Origin: Myrmaecium sp. VS I D KN 1
Taxonomy: Eukaryota > Ascomycota > Dothideomycetes > Valsariales > Valsariaceae
Direction: 5' to 3'
Assembly: GCA_019775845.1 (NCBI GenBank)
Contig: JADQAV010000009.1
Coordinates: forward strand, 930,001-994,000
Length of the DNA: 64,000 bases
Every line of letters starts with the position of its first letter. The stretch's first letter is position 1. The notes beneath the pieces are model-generated. The model was given only the letters and a program-made list of their open reading frames with translations, did no database searches and was not told the origin of the DNA. Positions 1 to 12,077 of the stretch are shown here, piece by piece. The translations under genes were made by a program, and so were the position numbers.

Positions 1-572
1 GGGAAGTGCTCGATGCTGGTCTTCTTCAGGACGCCCATGTAGGAGACGAGCCCGGCGAGGGAGCGGACGGTGTAGGCGCCCCGGGAGAAGCCGAAGAGGA
101 AGATCTCGTCCCCGGCCTCGAAGTTGAGCGAGAGGAAGTTGTACGCTTCCACGACGTTCTCGGCCAGGCCTGCGCCCATGCCGCCTACGAGGTTTGCCGC
201 CCTCTGTGTCAGTCCACTGACTGGATTATCGCGCTTGGAGGACGAAGGGGATAAGGAAGTTGAGAGAGGGGAAAGAAAAAAAAGAAGCTATGTACCGGCA
301 AACTTGGCCGACAAATCCGTGAGCACGTCGGTGCCGATGCCGGACTGGTAGTAAACGACCTGCTGGATGGTCTCGCCGTCGACCACAGCCTCCTTGGCCA
401 ACGCCCGGCACATGTTGGTCACGTTGGAGACGACATTGCCGTGCGCGCTCGCTTTCCAATTCATGATCCGGTCCTTGATCCCCTTTCCATTTCCGCCGCC
501 GTCGTCGGCCGGCTTGTCCGAGGCCTGCCAGGTGCCGTCGCAGCAGATGATCAGTCGCTTCTTCGCGGGCAT
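1..572 (-). CDS. DUF2235 alpha/beta-hydrolase-like protein, 5' part only
   Basis: Two exons are visible, 572-296 and 184-1, and the gene runs off the left edge of the window. The first exon starts MPAKKRLIICCDGTW, the hallmark opening of the DUF2235 (T6SS Tle1-like phospholipase) family. A 111-bp intron (donor GTACAT, acceptor GTAG) joins KFAGG to GMGAGLAENVVEAYNF in phase. The nucleophile elbow GFSRGAY (GxSxG) follows at about residue 133. The family has an alpha/beta-hydrolase fold. Bacterial members include phospholipase effectors, while the many fungal members have no settled substrate. No signal peptide is visible, so a cytosolic protein is likely. The catalytic Asp and His would lie outside the window. 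Family assignment is firm; biochemical role is not. Confidence 0.85.
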
Positions 573-1359
573 GCTGGGGTCTTGCCGTACGAGTCTTGGA
601 TGGCTGGATGGACCGGTGGCAGTCTATAATGAATAAATACTATAAGAATAAGATAAGGTGATGAAAGCGGATGACGAGAGATGCGGGAGGACAGGAAGAG
701 GAGGGATACGGTCATATATATATTTATGCGCCGTGCCTGTAATCCACGGAAGCCACGATCGACCGCAGTCAGCCAGCCATGCGATTCATCGCTATGTACA
801 TAATAAGTAATCCACGGCCGACGCAAAACACGCAATCTCCCGCTGGTTCAGGACAAGATCTCATGTAAGATCGGTGAGTAAGTAAAGGTGAGAAAAGGAA
901 AGGGGAAAAGAAAAAGGGCTGAGCGCGGCTGAGAAGGCTGGCCCCCAAGCGGACGTTGATCAGCGAAGGAGCCACCGTGCCTGGGGCTGCCTGAGGACGT
1001 GAGAACGGGATCGTTTGATTGGACCACCGGCGGAACCGAGATTCAGGCTCGTTCAGCCTTGCGCAGGGATGGCGGGGGTGCGCCATCGGCCGGGCCGCGA
1101 GAACCTCTCGCGAACCCTCTTCCTCATCCAGTCTGACCTCAGCTCCTCCTTTTTCTTCTTCTGCCTTTTGACATTGAACATGCTGCCGGCGCGATCGGCG
1201 GCCGCCCGCAAGCTGACTACATTTCTTGCTTTAAGCTCCAACAGGTTTAATCTATCGATGACTGATCTGAGCTCATTGTCCTATAGTAGATCGTCTCCTG
1301 AACGGTATGGCTCTTGCCGTTCACGGTCGACAGGGCATCGGACTGGCTGCGCAGCACCT
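573..1359. other. Intergenic: DUF2235 promoter and TF 3' flank
   Basis: Both flanking genes are on the minus strand, so this 787-bp gap should hold the promoter of the DUF2235 gene and the 3' UTR of the transcription factor. A TATA-like AT-rich stretch lies at about 714-728. The open frames here have no family signal. Confidence 0.5.
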
Positions 1360-4160
1360 TCAATCGGACATCCGGTCGTCGCCCGTCGTGGCGCCCGCGA
1401 GAGTCAAGACCGGACCGGTGTCCTCCTCGTTCAGGGGGTCGCGCTGCTCATTCATCCAGCCGTGCAGATTCGGTTCCTCAGCCTCGCCGCTTGCAGATTC
1501 CCCAGCCGAACCGCCCCGTGGCGACGCTTGCAGGATCTCCCACCCCCACTCCGCTACCCCGTCCACGTTGCTCATCTCCTTCATCCATCGGATCATGACC
1601 TCCTCGGACGCGTTCAGGGCGTTCCAACCCCCCGGGACGCTTTCTCCCACCTGCCTCAATACCGCGTTGCCTCTTGCGGCCCGCATGACCAGCAGCATGC
1701 TGATGAACGACTGCGTCCACACGTACATGTTCGGGATCAGCCGCTTCTTATGCCGGGTCGGGCTCATGGCCACAGGCCAGAACAAGGTGCTATCCAGGCA
1801 CAAGCGTGCAAACTCGAGATCCTGCGCGGAGATGGGTTCGGCGACGGAATGGTAGGTATATGTGCTTTGGCTGGACTTCGAAACATCGAGCGGTTCGCTG
1901 AATTGGGAAGGATGATGCAGGATCTTATAGACGAAAACCCGGTAAATCAAAAAGCGGCAGTAGTAGAATCGAGACCGTAGTTGGGCGTTGATGATGTCCG
2001 CGTTGTACGAGTGGATCACCTTAGCCTCAGAGCTGTCGGTGGTATACTGGCCCTTGTTGACTGCTCGGTCAGACGTGACGTCGAGCTGTTGCGCATCCAG
2101 GGTTGCTGCTCCAGCTCCACTCTCCCCATCGAACCAAAGGTAAGACGTTCGGCCCTCGTCGGTCCATCCTAGCGTTTCGGGAAGCATCAACCGCCATTCT
2201 TCGAGTTGGCGGGCCAGCTCTTTCACGATAAAGATCGAGGGGCCAACATACGGCCACGATACCTCCCAGTCCGATTCTACAGTGAGACGGTTTGTTAGCC
2301 ACCGAAAAGTCCTAAAAAGCGCATCAACGACATCGCGTAAGTAAAGAGCGTACCGGTGTATAAGAGCTCGTTGATACGGTCAATGAGACGTCGAATGGCG
2401 ATCATGGCAAGGAAATTATATTGGAATTCGTTGTGCTGGTCAGACCCGGCAAGGGACCCATCGTTCTCGGGGAAGACGGGCAGGGGGATTTCATCTTGCT
2501 TTCCAGCCAGCCCCGTTTCAGGCAGGTCCAGGTCGACACGATACCACCTTCAATGAAGGGTTAGAAAAGTTTCCGCGAGCAGGACGAAGGACTACAAAGT
2601 GAATGAGAAGCGGGAGAACATGAGACTTACCCTTCGATGATGTTACATGTCCAGTACACTCTTTTGACCATGTCGCCTTCGATTGAGTCCCAAGGAGGAT
2701 GGCGACTGTTGACGTAGGTCAGCTTGACCGACCCATTCTCGAACGTGCAGGGAAGGCTGACCGTAGTACTATGTGCATTGCCTGGGACGCCATCACCGTC
2801 AACCTCCAACAATCCTAGCCACAGTAAGTTCACCCATTCCATAATAATGTCTGGATAATACCTACAATATGTCGCGACGAAGCTTCATGGTATATTCTAA
2901 AACGAGGGAAAGGGAAAATAATTGGTAAATGCTTTCTCTCTCACCACCGACCTCGACGGAGTCCGAGGTTCAAGAACGACTTACGCGGTCAACAACAGGA
3001 TCTGAGCATTTTCCAACGTGCACGAGCCCATCACGTAGCCCACTCGTCTCCTGGCCTCGTTGAAGATGTCCAAAGCCGGCGGGACTTTGGCCGAGCCCCC
3101 ATGGATGCCACTGGGTTCTCCATCGACGACGGCGATGGACCTGCCGAACGTGCCTTCGATCGCCAATTTCCCGAGCGCGAACACGAGGAGTGCGATGATG
3201 GAGACCAGGCAGGAATCGCCGAAGCCCTCTTCCGCGACCTTTGGGATGAATTGAGTAATGAATATATTGTAGTCGAGTAAAGGGTAGAGCATGTTGAATG
3301 TGTTGAAGTACTGTGCCGCATACGCTACCATGGCCTCACGCTTCAATTCGTAGAATCCTACCCGGGGATGGTCATCTCTGGATCGAGGAGACGACATCGG
3401 ATAGAAGCGAAGCTTACAGTCATCGGGAAGAGGCTCCGGATGCTTTTGCTGTTCCTTTTGTATCAGCCAGGCCGTCCCATCATCCCGAATATGCCGCAAG
3501 CCCTCCGCAGCGCGCTTGCCTCCAGAAAGAAATCTATTGTAGATTGCAGGCCAAAACAGGGTCCGATGCGTGCCTGGAAGCTTCTTGATATCTTGCGTGT
3601 CCGACTGAGAGGCGCTGCTCTCCTGAGCAGGGGCAACCGTCGAAGGCCCCGAAGGTATGTGGTGCTGCTGTTGATGCTGCTGCTGCATCGACTCGTAGCT
3701 TCGTGACTTCCGAGGAGGCTCCCACTCTTGGGTTCTGACGGCGCGAGAATTTGGTGAAGATACGGTCAAAGCGAGCTCGTCCAGCTTCCGGTCCATTCGT
3801 TCGAGCAGTCGAAGGATGTGGGTCGCCGTCTGATCTTTTCTATGGGATGGAGCGCTACGGGTTAGTGTCCGTCGGAGTAGACATGAGCGTAGGGAACAGA
3901 GAGGCTGTAGAGTGCTTGCAAGGAAGGTGCGAGGAGCACGAGGAACCGGTGTCCCTCTGCCGGGACACTGACTTCATCGGAGGAGCCTCCCGATATCGAC
4001 ATTCCAGGTTGAGGCGGGTGCACAAGCTGCATTTAGGGCGTTTCTCGTCGCATTTGCTCTTGCGAACCCGACATGTCTCGCATGCTTGAGCAGCCAGAGC
4101 CCGGCGGGCCCTCCGCGATTCGATATGGGGAGGGCTCGTCTCTCCGGGATCGATGTCCAT
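1360..4160 (-). CDS. Zn(II)2Cys6 fungal-specific transcription factor
   Basis: I read seven exons: 4160-3973, 3839-2985, 2896-2866, 2814-2762, 2705-2631, 2547-2354 and 2276-1360. Together they make 770 residues, all in phase. The DNA-binding domain is near residues 25-52: CETCRVRKSKCDEK followed by CSLC and LEC, with the exact C-x2-C-x6-C-x6-C-x2-C-x6-C spacing. A basic and coiled stretch around MDRKLDELAL and a Gln/His-rich patch follow. The middle region (DIFNEARRRVGYVMGS, DCWRLTVMASQAMHI, KRVYWTCNIIEG) is typical of the Fungal_trans domain. The start MDIDPGETS was chosen because it directly precedes the zinc cluster; an in-frame ATG at 4298 would add 46 residues. The target is unknown. It lies 1.2 kb downstream of malate synthase on the same strand, but that alone does not show it regulates that gene. 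The AAG acceptor of exon 6 is atypical. Confidence 0.88.
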
Positions 4161-5324
4161 GTTGCACGCCCGATGGGTGCTGGACGCCGTGGCCGCAAGG
4201 GAAAGATACGTAGATGGTGCTACGGTTGGGGACGGGGAAGGCGTGCGACAGAGGCCGATATAGTAAATGGAGAGAGCAGCAGAGTGAGTACAGAGCACAC
4301 GCCGAGGAGAGTGAGTAGAGCGAGGCTTCGGTGGCTCATGCTATGGCGAGCGAAGTGATTTCGGAGTCGCTCGTTCGCGAGAGGATCAGGGACATGATAG
4401 AAAAGGTAAGGTGAGGACCGAGGGCGCGCCTGTTAACGAACATCGCCGGGGGGCGTAAAGTGTGAGTGGCCCACCTTCACGCTGAACTCGTTGTCGGTCT
4501 GGCGGCCGTCAATGAGAGGTCCGGAAGGGCGCGCCGGGGGATGGCGTTGTCCCGCGCATGCCTCCCGGCTAGCCTCTCCCTGGTAAGAGCCGTAGATACC
4601 TCCGGTATGTCCTGGCCTATCGGCGTGTGACATAGCTGCGGCGGAGTGACTTCCACCACCGTGCTGAGCCAGTGACGGACGGCGTCGTGTAGCGTGTCGT
4701 TGACAACCTCGTCACGGAAAACCGCCGAGACATGGTCCTCTCTAACAAATGGAAGTCAATAGGTACACCTTGGATCAATCTGTACCGTGGTCATGATGAC
4801 GTCCGGTCTTGCCTGAGGCAAGATAGCACCACCTCAACACTCTGTAGCACGATCGGCAGTACGCAACCGTTAACTATCAACGTCTTTCGTCATTACTAAC
4901 CGTGCAGTAAGAGATAACAATAGCTGATCCTAGATAAATAGTGCACCTCCAAAAATCCACGACAGCGCAAGGAAGCAGCAGCAGCAGCAGCACATCCCTC
5001 GCATACTAACCCGTCAAGCCCCGGCATATATCCCGATTAGACCGTCGAATATAACCCGCCCATCAGTCACATGTAAAGTCCCCTCACAGCTTCGCTGCCG
5101 CGGTCGGCGCTCCGGTCTACATTGAAAACAGAACGTTAGCCGTCACTGCCCGCACAGCCCAAACAAACCGAACGAATAGCGCATGGGACACAGAATCAGT
5201 TGCTTGATGGAAAGCAATCAATTTCTCTCGCACAGACTACGTGTCAAGAGCCTCCCCGAAGACAATCGCAGCGCCGCGTCCGAGAAAAAGAGGGAGAGAG
5301 GGAAAGAGACAGCCACCACGTCCT
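4161..5324. other. Intergenic: TF promoter and malate synthase 3' flank
   Basis: This 1.16-kb spacer lies between two tandem minus-strand genes. It contains a short CAG tract at about 4976-4990. I see no coding signal or RNA gene. Confidence 0.5.
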
Positions 5325-7174
5325 TCACAACTTGGCAGCGAGAGCAGGGGGACCCACGTTGATGATTTCGTTGTACAGCAGTCTACGCTATTCGTCAGCA
5401 TTGAGATCTATCATCGATCGCTACAAAGGAGACTTACGATGTCAAGAACTCCGCATAGTCCTCACCCGTGACTTGGCCTTCAAAGTACTTCGCGGCGAGC
5501 CCATATTTGTTGCCCTGGGGTGCTTTCGAGGCTAGTTCATCAGCCTGTTCGCGGAGCAGCTTGAGTGCATAGTCCTTGGTGACCTTCTTGCCCTCCGCGG
5601 TCTGGACGCCATGTCTGCACCATTGCCACAGCTGACTCCGGCTCACCTCGGCGGTCGCCGCGTCCTCCATGAGGTAGTTGATCGGAACGCAGCCCACGCC
5701 GCGGAGCCAGCCTTCCATATAGCCCAGTCCGATGTTGAGGTTCTTGCGGATACCCTCTTCGGTGATCTTTCCGGGGACGTTCATGTTGAGCAGATCATTG
5801 CGCGTGATGCTCACATCCTCGCGGCGGACGAAAAGCTGGTTGGGTGTTGGCATATGGGTGTTGAACACCTCGGATGCAATGGACGCAAGAGCGGGATGCG
5901 CAACCCAGGTTCCGTCATGCCCGGCCCGCACTTCACGGAGCTTGTCGGCGCGGACGGACGCCATTGCAGCCTCGTTTGCTTGCGGATCTGTCTTGATGGG
6001 GATTTGAGCAGCCATACCACCCTGGATTATGGTCAGTATCACGAACTCGTAAGACAAGGGTCAGATAACGAACCATGGCGTGAACGCCACGTCTGTGGCA
6101 GGTCTTGATGAGAAGTTTCACGTAGGCATCCATGAACGGCACCGTCATGGTGACGGCAGAGCGATCAGGGAGCACGAAATTGGCATTCTGCCGGAAGCGC
6201 TTGATGACGCTGAAAATGTAGTCCCATCTTCCGCAGTTGAGACCGGAGCTGTGGTCGCGTAGTTCGTAGATGATCTGGGAATTGGAGTGTTAGCACCGCC
6301 AAATGCAACGTTCGGAATGATCGTACCTCATCCATCTCAAACGCCGCCATGATCGTCTCAATGAGCACTGTTCCACGAATGGTGCCCCTGGGCATACCAA
6401 TGTAGTCCTGTGCGAGGTTGAAGACATCGTTCCATAAGCGAGCCTCGAGGTGTGACTCCATCTTCGGCAAGTAGAAGTAAGGGCCGGTGCCTCTCTTGAC
6501 GAGTTCCTGTGCGTTGTTGAAGAAGTAAAGACCGAAATCGAACAGACTGCCCGAGATGGGTTCGCCATCCACGGTGAAATGCTTCTCTTCCAAATGCCAA
6601 CCTCGGGCACGGCAGATCAGTGTGGGGAGGGTCCGATCGGTGCGGAGTTTGTATTCCTTTTCACCCTGTTTGAAGTCGATTTGTCGACGGATGGCGTCGT
6701 AGAGATTGAGCTGTCCGTTGATCATGTTGTCCCATGTCGGCGCATTCGAATCTGCCCAAGCCGTTAGCCAACAACCCCCAGGATTCAGGGGTGAGTCACG
6801 CCGTGCTCACCCTCGAAGTCCGCCATGTATGTCCACACATCCGAGTTCAAGGCGTTTACAACCATCTTCCGATCGGTCGGACCGGTAATCTCAACGCGAC
6901 GGTCGATCAGGCCAGGGGCCGGCGGGGCGCCTTTCCAGGCATCGTTCTCGCGGATGTGCTTGGTCTCAGGGAGGAAGTCCGGCAGGTTGCCCTTGTCCAG
7001 CTCGGCCTGTCTGATCATCCGCCGCTGGAGGAGCGACTTTCGTCTCTCGTTGAAGGTTCGGTGGAGGAGAGCGAGGAAGACGGCGGCATCCTTGCTCAGG
7101 ATCTTGCGGGTGTTCTCGTTCAGCTGACCGAGGATGTTGACATCCTTGAGGATCTCGTTCGGGTTCGCGGCCAT
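5325..7174 (-). CDS. acuE/MLS1: Malate synthase, glyoxylate cycle, peroxisomal
   Basis: Malate synthase condenses glyoxylate and acetyl-CoA to malate, the second committed step of the glyoxylate cycle used on fatty acids and C2 carbon. Five exons (7174-6811, 6751-6327, 6274-6074, 6021-5438, 5382-5325) give 543 residues, the usual length for the family. Landmarks in order are [14 protein letters not shown] at the exon 1/2 joint, the PROSITE-type signature [16 protein letters not shown] at the start of exon 3, and [20 protein letters not shown] in exon 4. The last exon is only 58 nt and encodes LLYNEI...ALAAKL, so the protein ends in AKL, a PTS1 peroxisomal import signal. Reading through the last intron would stop at FLTS and lose the signal. 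Identity is very sure; symbols are those of Aspergillus and yeast orthologues. Confidence 0.97.
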
Positions 7175-9065
7175 GGCGACTGATAGGCGGCTTTTCTTAA
7201 GCGGCGGGCAGTGGTAATGGCAGCAGGGATGGAAGGGAAGCTGTCTTGCGCGCGGAAGACAGTGACGGACACGATTTAAGGCGCGAGGAGGGGAGGAACA
7301 GCCGGGGACGAGGTTTAATAACTGCGGGCACGTCACGGATGGAACGAGGTTGCCGAGGGACAACCTAACTTGCCGGAGGAGGACTGGCTCGAGCACGAGG
7401 ATGCCCCGCGGTCGGGAAGCTAGGAGGGGCCATGCGCCGTGGGGAAGGTCGTCGTTAGCCTCTCCGTTGGGTCCAGTCTGGCTCGGACGGAGGGGAAGTG
7501 GCCCAGCGGAGGGGGCGCCTCGCTTACGTTCCCATGTGAAAATGGGGGTGGGGAAGGGACCAACGGGAATCAGGAATCATTCACTGTCTGTATTTACTCC
7601 TACCTCATTTCTCAATGGCAACCTTTTCCAGATGCGAAACCTAATGGAGCAGCATCATAACGAAGGATTGGAGATACACCGATACCGTCCTACGAAATAA
7701 TGCCTTGTAACGGCGCAGTGGCCTGGCATATACACCCTGTCAGCATCATGAACCCTTTGTATATACTCGGATAGAGAGAGTATCGGATGGAAGGATCCGC
7801 CAACAGCCTCGAAGGTCCACACTATATACAAAGCCATTCACCCATCCGCCAGCAACGCCTTTTCATCCCAGTCCAAGCTATAGCGACAGCGATCTCCTCT
7901 ATTCTTCTCCCTCCTCCGCCACGTCGTGGATGGGATCGACAGGCAGAGTGTGTGAGAGCGACGAGAGCCGAGAGAGGTGCCAGTGTGCAGCACGAAGGGC
8001 AGAGAGCGCTGTCCGATCGGAATGGACCGGGATCGAGCTGGAGTCACACTGGCCTCCCTCTCCCTCAATCCAAGGGCGGCTGCACCAGCCGCTCGTCGGG
8101 CGAACGCTTCTGCTTTCGCAGGCAAGGCACCCGAATGTCGAGCGCGGAGGCCAGTCGAGTCTCCCGCCCGCCGCTTGCCGAGGCTAATCGATGATAAGAG
8201 GTTACTCCGAGAGATGGCGGCTGAGTAAGCTACAGACCTTCTACTACCTCTGTAGTACAGGATGTATGAAGCAACACAATGTCATGTACGGAGCACCATT
8301 CTGTATAGTCAGAGCTCACTTGCGAGAGGCAAAGGTACGATGACCATAATATTGGTATCGCTGAAAATATAACGACCTCGACTGATATCTACACAACGTC
8401 TCATGGGCCAAGGCTGGATTGCATACTGTACGTCATCGTCACCACCGAGACCAACTGTGCCGACAACACATCACTTGCACCCATCACACATCATTTCTTT
8501 CCATACGGTAAGAAGCATTGGAAGAGGTCCGGCGTAGATCTTAACAAGGAAGCATTCCGCCGCTATAGTCCGGACATTTCTTTATAATCACAAATCCTAT
8601 ACCTCTATCGTCATTTCTCCATCGAGCTTTCTGAGTCATGTGTGTTTCTCGAAGACGCTGCGTGGAAGTTCTGTCCGTAATGTACTCCGGATCCTAGCTC
8701 TGAGAGTTGTTGTATACCTACCTATGCAGGTCCATTTAGCGGAAAGCTTCTGAAGACTCGAAAAGACATTGAACAAACAGCAGTCATACATGCACTCAAC
8801 ATTATTTTACTCTCAGACTCTCGGTCCAACACCTCACCCGGAAGGAGAAACACTTCGGCTCGACAAAATGTGGATTCTTTGAAAGCAAACAGCAACATGA
8901 GGCATTGTACATCACTTCTTAGAAATTACCGCTCTGCAAAACTGACATTCGATCATACCTAACCGCTATCGTTGCTCATTCATCCAACCGCTTCTCAATG
9001 CTTCCGGATCCTCGGTGGTCGGTAAGGCAGGTGCCTTTTCTCAGGTCACCGTGTTCATTCCAAAA
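7175..9065. other. Intergenic: malate synthase promoter and hydrophobin 3' flank
   Basis: This 1.9-kb stretch should contain the malate synthase promoter. A FacB-type acetate-regulator site would be expected from knowledge of orthologues, but I did not identify one with confidence. Open frames such as 7350-7700 (+) and 7838-8125 (-) lack family signal. I see no RNA gene. Confidence 0.45.
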
Positions 9066-9518
9066 TCAAGCAGTCACATCGTTGCAAAGCAGATCTTGGC
9101 CCAATACGGGCAGCAGACAGCATTTCGCTTGTTGTCCCTCCTTCAATGTCACACACATCCGTTAGTCCAAACCGCTCTCACTAGTTCTATTGGGCGTCGG
9201 GGGAACCTACCGCTGCGCAAATCTCGATAAAGTCCTCGTTTGAAGTGGGCGTGGAGGGTGCTGTGGCATCAAACAGTCAGAACACTTTGGTCTTGAAGCG
9301 GTGAAGTTCCTTCCGGCGGGCCACTCACGGTTCGCGCAATCCAAATCGACCAGGTTGAGCACGTCGGTCGCGCAGCACTGGGCGTTGCTGTAGGTGCCCG
9401 AGCAGACCGTGGTCTGGCGCCGGTCGAGGCCGGACATGTCGCTGCTGCCAATGGGGTTCGCGACGACGACGGCGACGACGGTCAAGAGGCTGGTTGCGAT
9501 CGTGGCGAGGACCTTCAT
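9066..9518 (-). CDS. Class II hydrophobin
   Basis: This is a small secreted amphipathic protein that self-assembles at air-water interfaces and coats aerial hyphae and spores. Three exons (9518-9329, 9260-9211, 9140-9066) encode 104 residues. A signal peptide MKVLATIATSLLTVVAVVVA precedes a mature region with all eight cysteines: C-x8-CC-x11-C-x16-C-x8-CC-x10-C, including SNAQCCATDVLNL and KCCLLPVLGQDLLC. The x11, x16, x8 and x10 spacings are the class II pattern. The third exon is joined through a TTGAAG acceptor with a GACTAAC branch site, giving CAAEGQQAKCC. An alternative acceptor three bases downstream would drop one Glu. The gene faces a 2.6-kb upstream region, consistent with developmental control but not proof of it. 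Confidence 0.93.
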
Positions 9519-12077
9519 CTTGCTACCGAGTAAAGAGGAATGGATCAAAAATGGAGATGAAGTGGAGAAGATTCGAGCGAGCGAGGAGTCGATCAATGGG
9601 TATCGCAAACGATGAGAAGCCGGGAAGATGGATGAGGGTTGACCATTCCAGACTGCTCGTCGATGTCCGCGCGCCTTTATACTTTTTTTTTCTCTATCTG
9701 TTCCTACCGATCGTTCAATCAAGGCCAGCGACAACCTTTGATCCGGGCTTGCTTCTCTCCGTCATCGCCAAGGGCCCTATCGATGCCAATATCCCTGGGA
9801 ACTATAGGGGGGATCGCCGGTGCCTCCCCATCTTGGAGGTTGATGTGGATTTCGCCCCCTATCATCGATTGCGGTTTTCTCGGACCCCGGATGCGGATGC
9901 ACAATCGTGGCAGCTAAAGATAGGAGAGGCTTCATCTTTCCTTGTTTTTTTCTGTTTCTTCAAAGCTGCATTACGAGTGCCAATCTGCCCCCTTAACGAT
10001 GATAGGGATATCCCCCTGCCGGCCGGGTTCCGGGAATGGGAACTCACGATCCTAGCCGGGGGGGGTCCAAGCCTTACCAGCTGGGACTGTGAGCAGGCAG
10101 GGGAAAGAAGGGAAGCTGGAGAAACGGTGTCGTCAATCCATGCCGGAAAGGGGAGAAAAGAAAAGAGCACCAGTGATGGGGGGTGCTTGCTCCGATTGGA
10201 AGAGCAGATCTAATGGGAATCTGCTCGCATTGATGATTGGATGAAATGACGGAAAGATAAAAGAAGTCAAGGCTCAGGTACCGCCGTCATGTTTCAGGAA
10301 CCTGTCATGCGAGAGGGAGAGGGCTAGCAGCCGTTGCTCCTTGGACCTGCATACGTCGTTGTACAGCTAGCTTCTGTCCAGGCATCGTCCCAGTTTTCCA
10401 GTCAGGTCAACGCCCGGCAGACGGGTCATCCAGGGAAAATATTAACAGAGAATAAGGACTGGTGGCGAAACGGTCAAGGTGCATGGATCCGAAGGGTTTC
10501 AGGGAGGACACGAGAGAGCCTATGAGGAGGAGAGGAGCAAGAATCTTTTAAGAAAAAACGTCCGAAGGTTACCGGGATGGGAAGCCGGTTTTTTTCTTCG
10601 ATTGCCGTTCTTGCGGGATATGTGAAGGCGTTAAATGGCTCTCAAGCACCAAGGGGACTTGAGCCCAGAATGGAATTGTCGATCGATCCTCTCCGCCCTT
10701 CTGCATTGACAGCTGTTCGCCCGTTGAAACAGGCTATCAGTTAGTTAGGAGTCGTAGGAGTAGCCGGGGTGGGTTGCCGTCGACGAGGGGTGTCGTTCGA
10801 TCCCTACCGAGGGTACGTCATTTGGGGGGTATAATATATCGTTCATATAGGTAGGTACATCGGCACAGTAAACAGATAGCAGCTATGTATAAACATCTGG
10901 ATGGAACGGGATGATCGACTGCTTGAAAAACTTGGAAAATAGCAGCGGTAGCGAGCAGAAATAGAAGCAGCCGGCGAGCATCTCTCCCTTTCTCTCTGCT
11001 CCCGGCTTCCTCACTTACTGTATGGACCGCCCCTTGGGGATCGTTCGCCTCATCGTCGTCATCATCGAGCAGGCGGCAGGCTGGACTTCCTGACTGGATC
11101 GCTCGAACACTGTGGTATGTAAATTGGTGAAGATGTATGTACTTTGGGTCTTTCATTGCAAGTCCGCTCGGCACTTGCACGTTACACCCGGGACAGGGTT
11201 GCCGTTCACTTCGCCAGGCACAGGCGCAGGCACGGACACCATGTCATGTGTGATCGCATTCCAGATGGATTGAAAAGTGAAGAACTTAGAATAACTGAAG
11301 TTGATGAGAGCGAACGACATAAGGGATATCAGAAAATACCTTGTTGTTGATCGGTAGTTGTGGTAACTGCCGCCTCACCATCCAACGATCGGCGCTGCTA
11401 TTTGATATGCGGGGAAGCAGCCGAGGATGAAGGAACACTCCAACCGAGGTACGACGGTACATAAATTCTACCTATATACATCACTTGTAGGTATCATCTC
11501 AATACTGATTTATATCACTGGACTTCTGTAAGTTTCCCATTGCGTGGAGCAATATTTGTACGCGAGAAGCTTGGAGTGCATTCTCATAATAAATTCTCGT
11601 ATGAGATAGGGAAATCCGGGGAGATTCTCACAGATAGTACCTGTTAAAACGATATCAAGATTAACTGGATTGCTCGATAAAGAGGCTCTCCTTCTCCCGA
11701 CGAGTGCAATATAAATGACTGAGACACTAGCCATCAGGAAACAATTAATAAAAACACGTAGGGAAAAAGGCTACATGTACGCTATTGTGTCTCAACATTA
11801 AGTAGACGATTGGCTCCTCAGCCTCCCTTGCGTTGCCCACAAAAGCGGGGGAGTATTAGGATACTACTACTCGGTACCTGCCTACCGACAGAGATATATC
11901 CGGCCCGGGATCGTGTGGAGATGTTTGCTAAATAAATCACTGATCTCTTACCCGACAACCGGTTGATCGACTTCTCTCGACCCCCGCGTTCACTTGGTAT
12001 TCTTGTTCATCACTCGGCGAGGGGATTGACCATCCATCCATCCATCCCATCATCCAAACCACAGGACACATCAAAAC
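9519..12077. promoter_or_regulatory. Divergent spacer between hydrophobin and Fat1-like gene
   Basis: This 2.56-kb gap has genes leaving in both directions, so both promoters should be here. The sequence is mixed in composition, with short homopolymer runs and a CCAT tract near 12030-12050. The longest frame (9494-10213 +) starts antisense to hydrophobin exon 1 and has no recognisable domain or splice extension. I see no gene. Confidence 0.5.

Noticed and set aside
1015-1980. 321-residue plus-strand frame
   Set aside because: It is antisense to the last exon of the Zn2Cys6 factor, with Pro/Arg/Ser/His composition typical of a shadow frame and no domain.
3840-3858. 19-nt intron in the Zn2Cys6 gene
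   Set aside because: A GTAG...ATAG pair there keeps frame, but 19 nt is too short to splice. The 133-nt intron 3840-3972 with a CTAAC branch site is also in phase.
9494-10213. 239-residue plus-strand frame upstream of the hydrophobin
   Set aside because: It starts inside the hydrophobin antisense region and translates to mixed hydrophobic and basic sequence without a family; probably promoter DNA.
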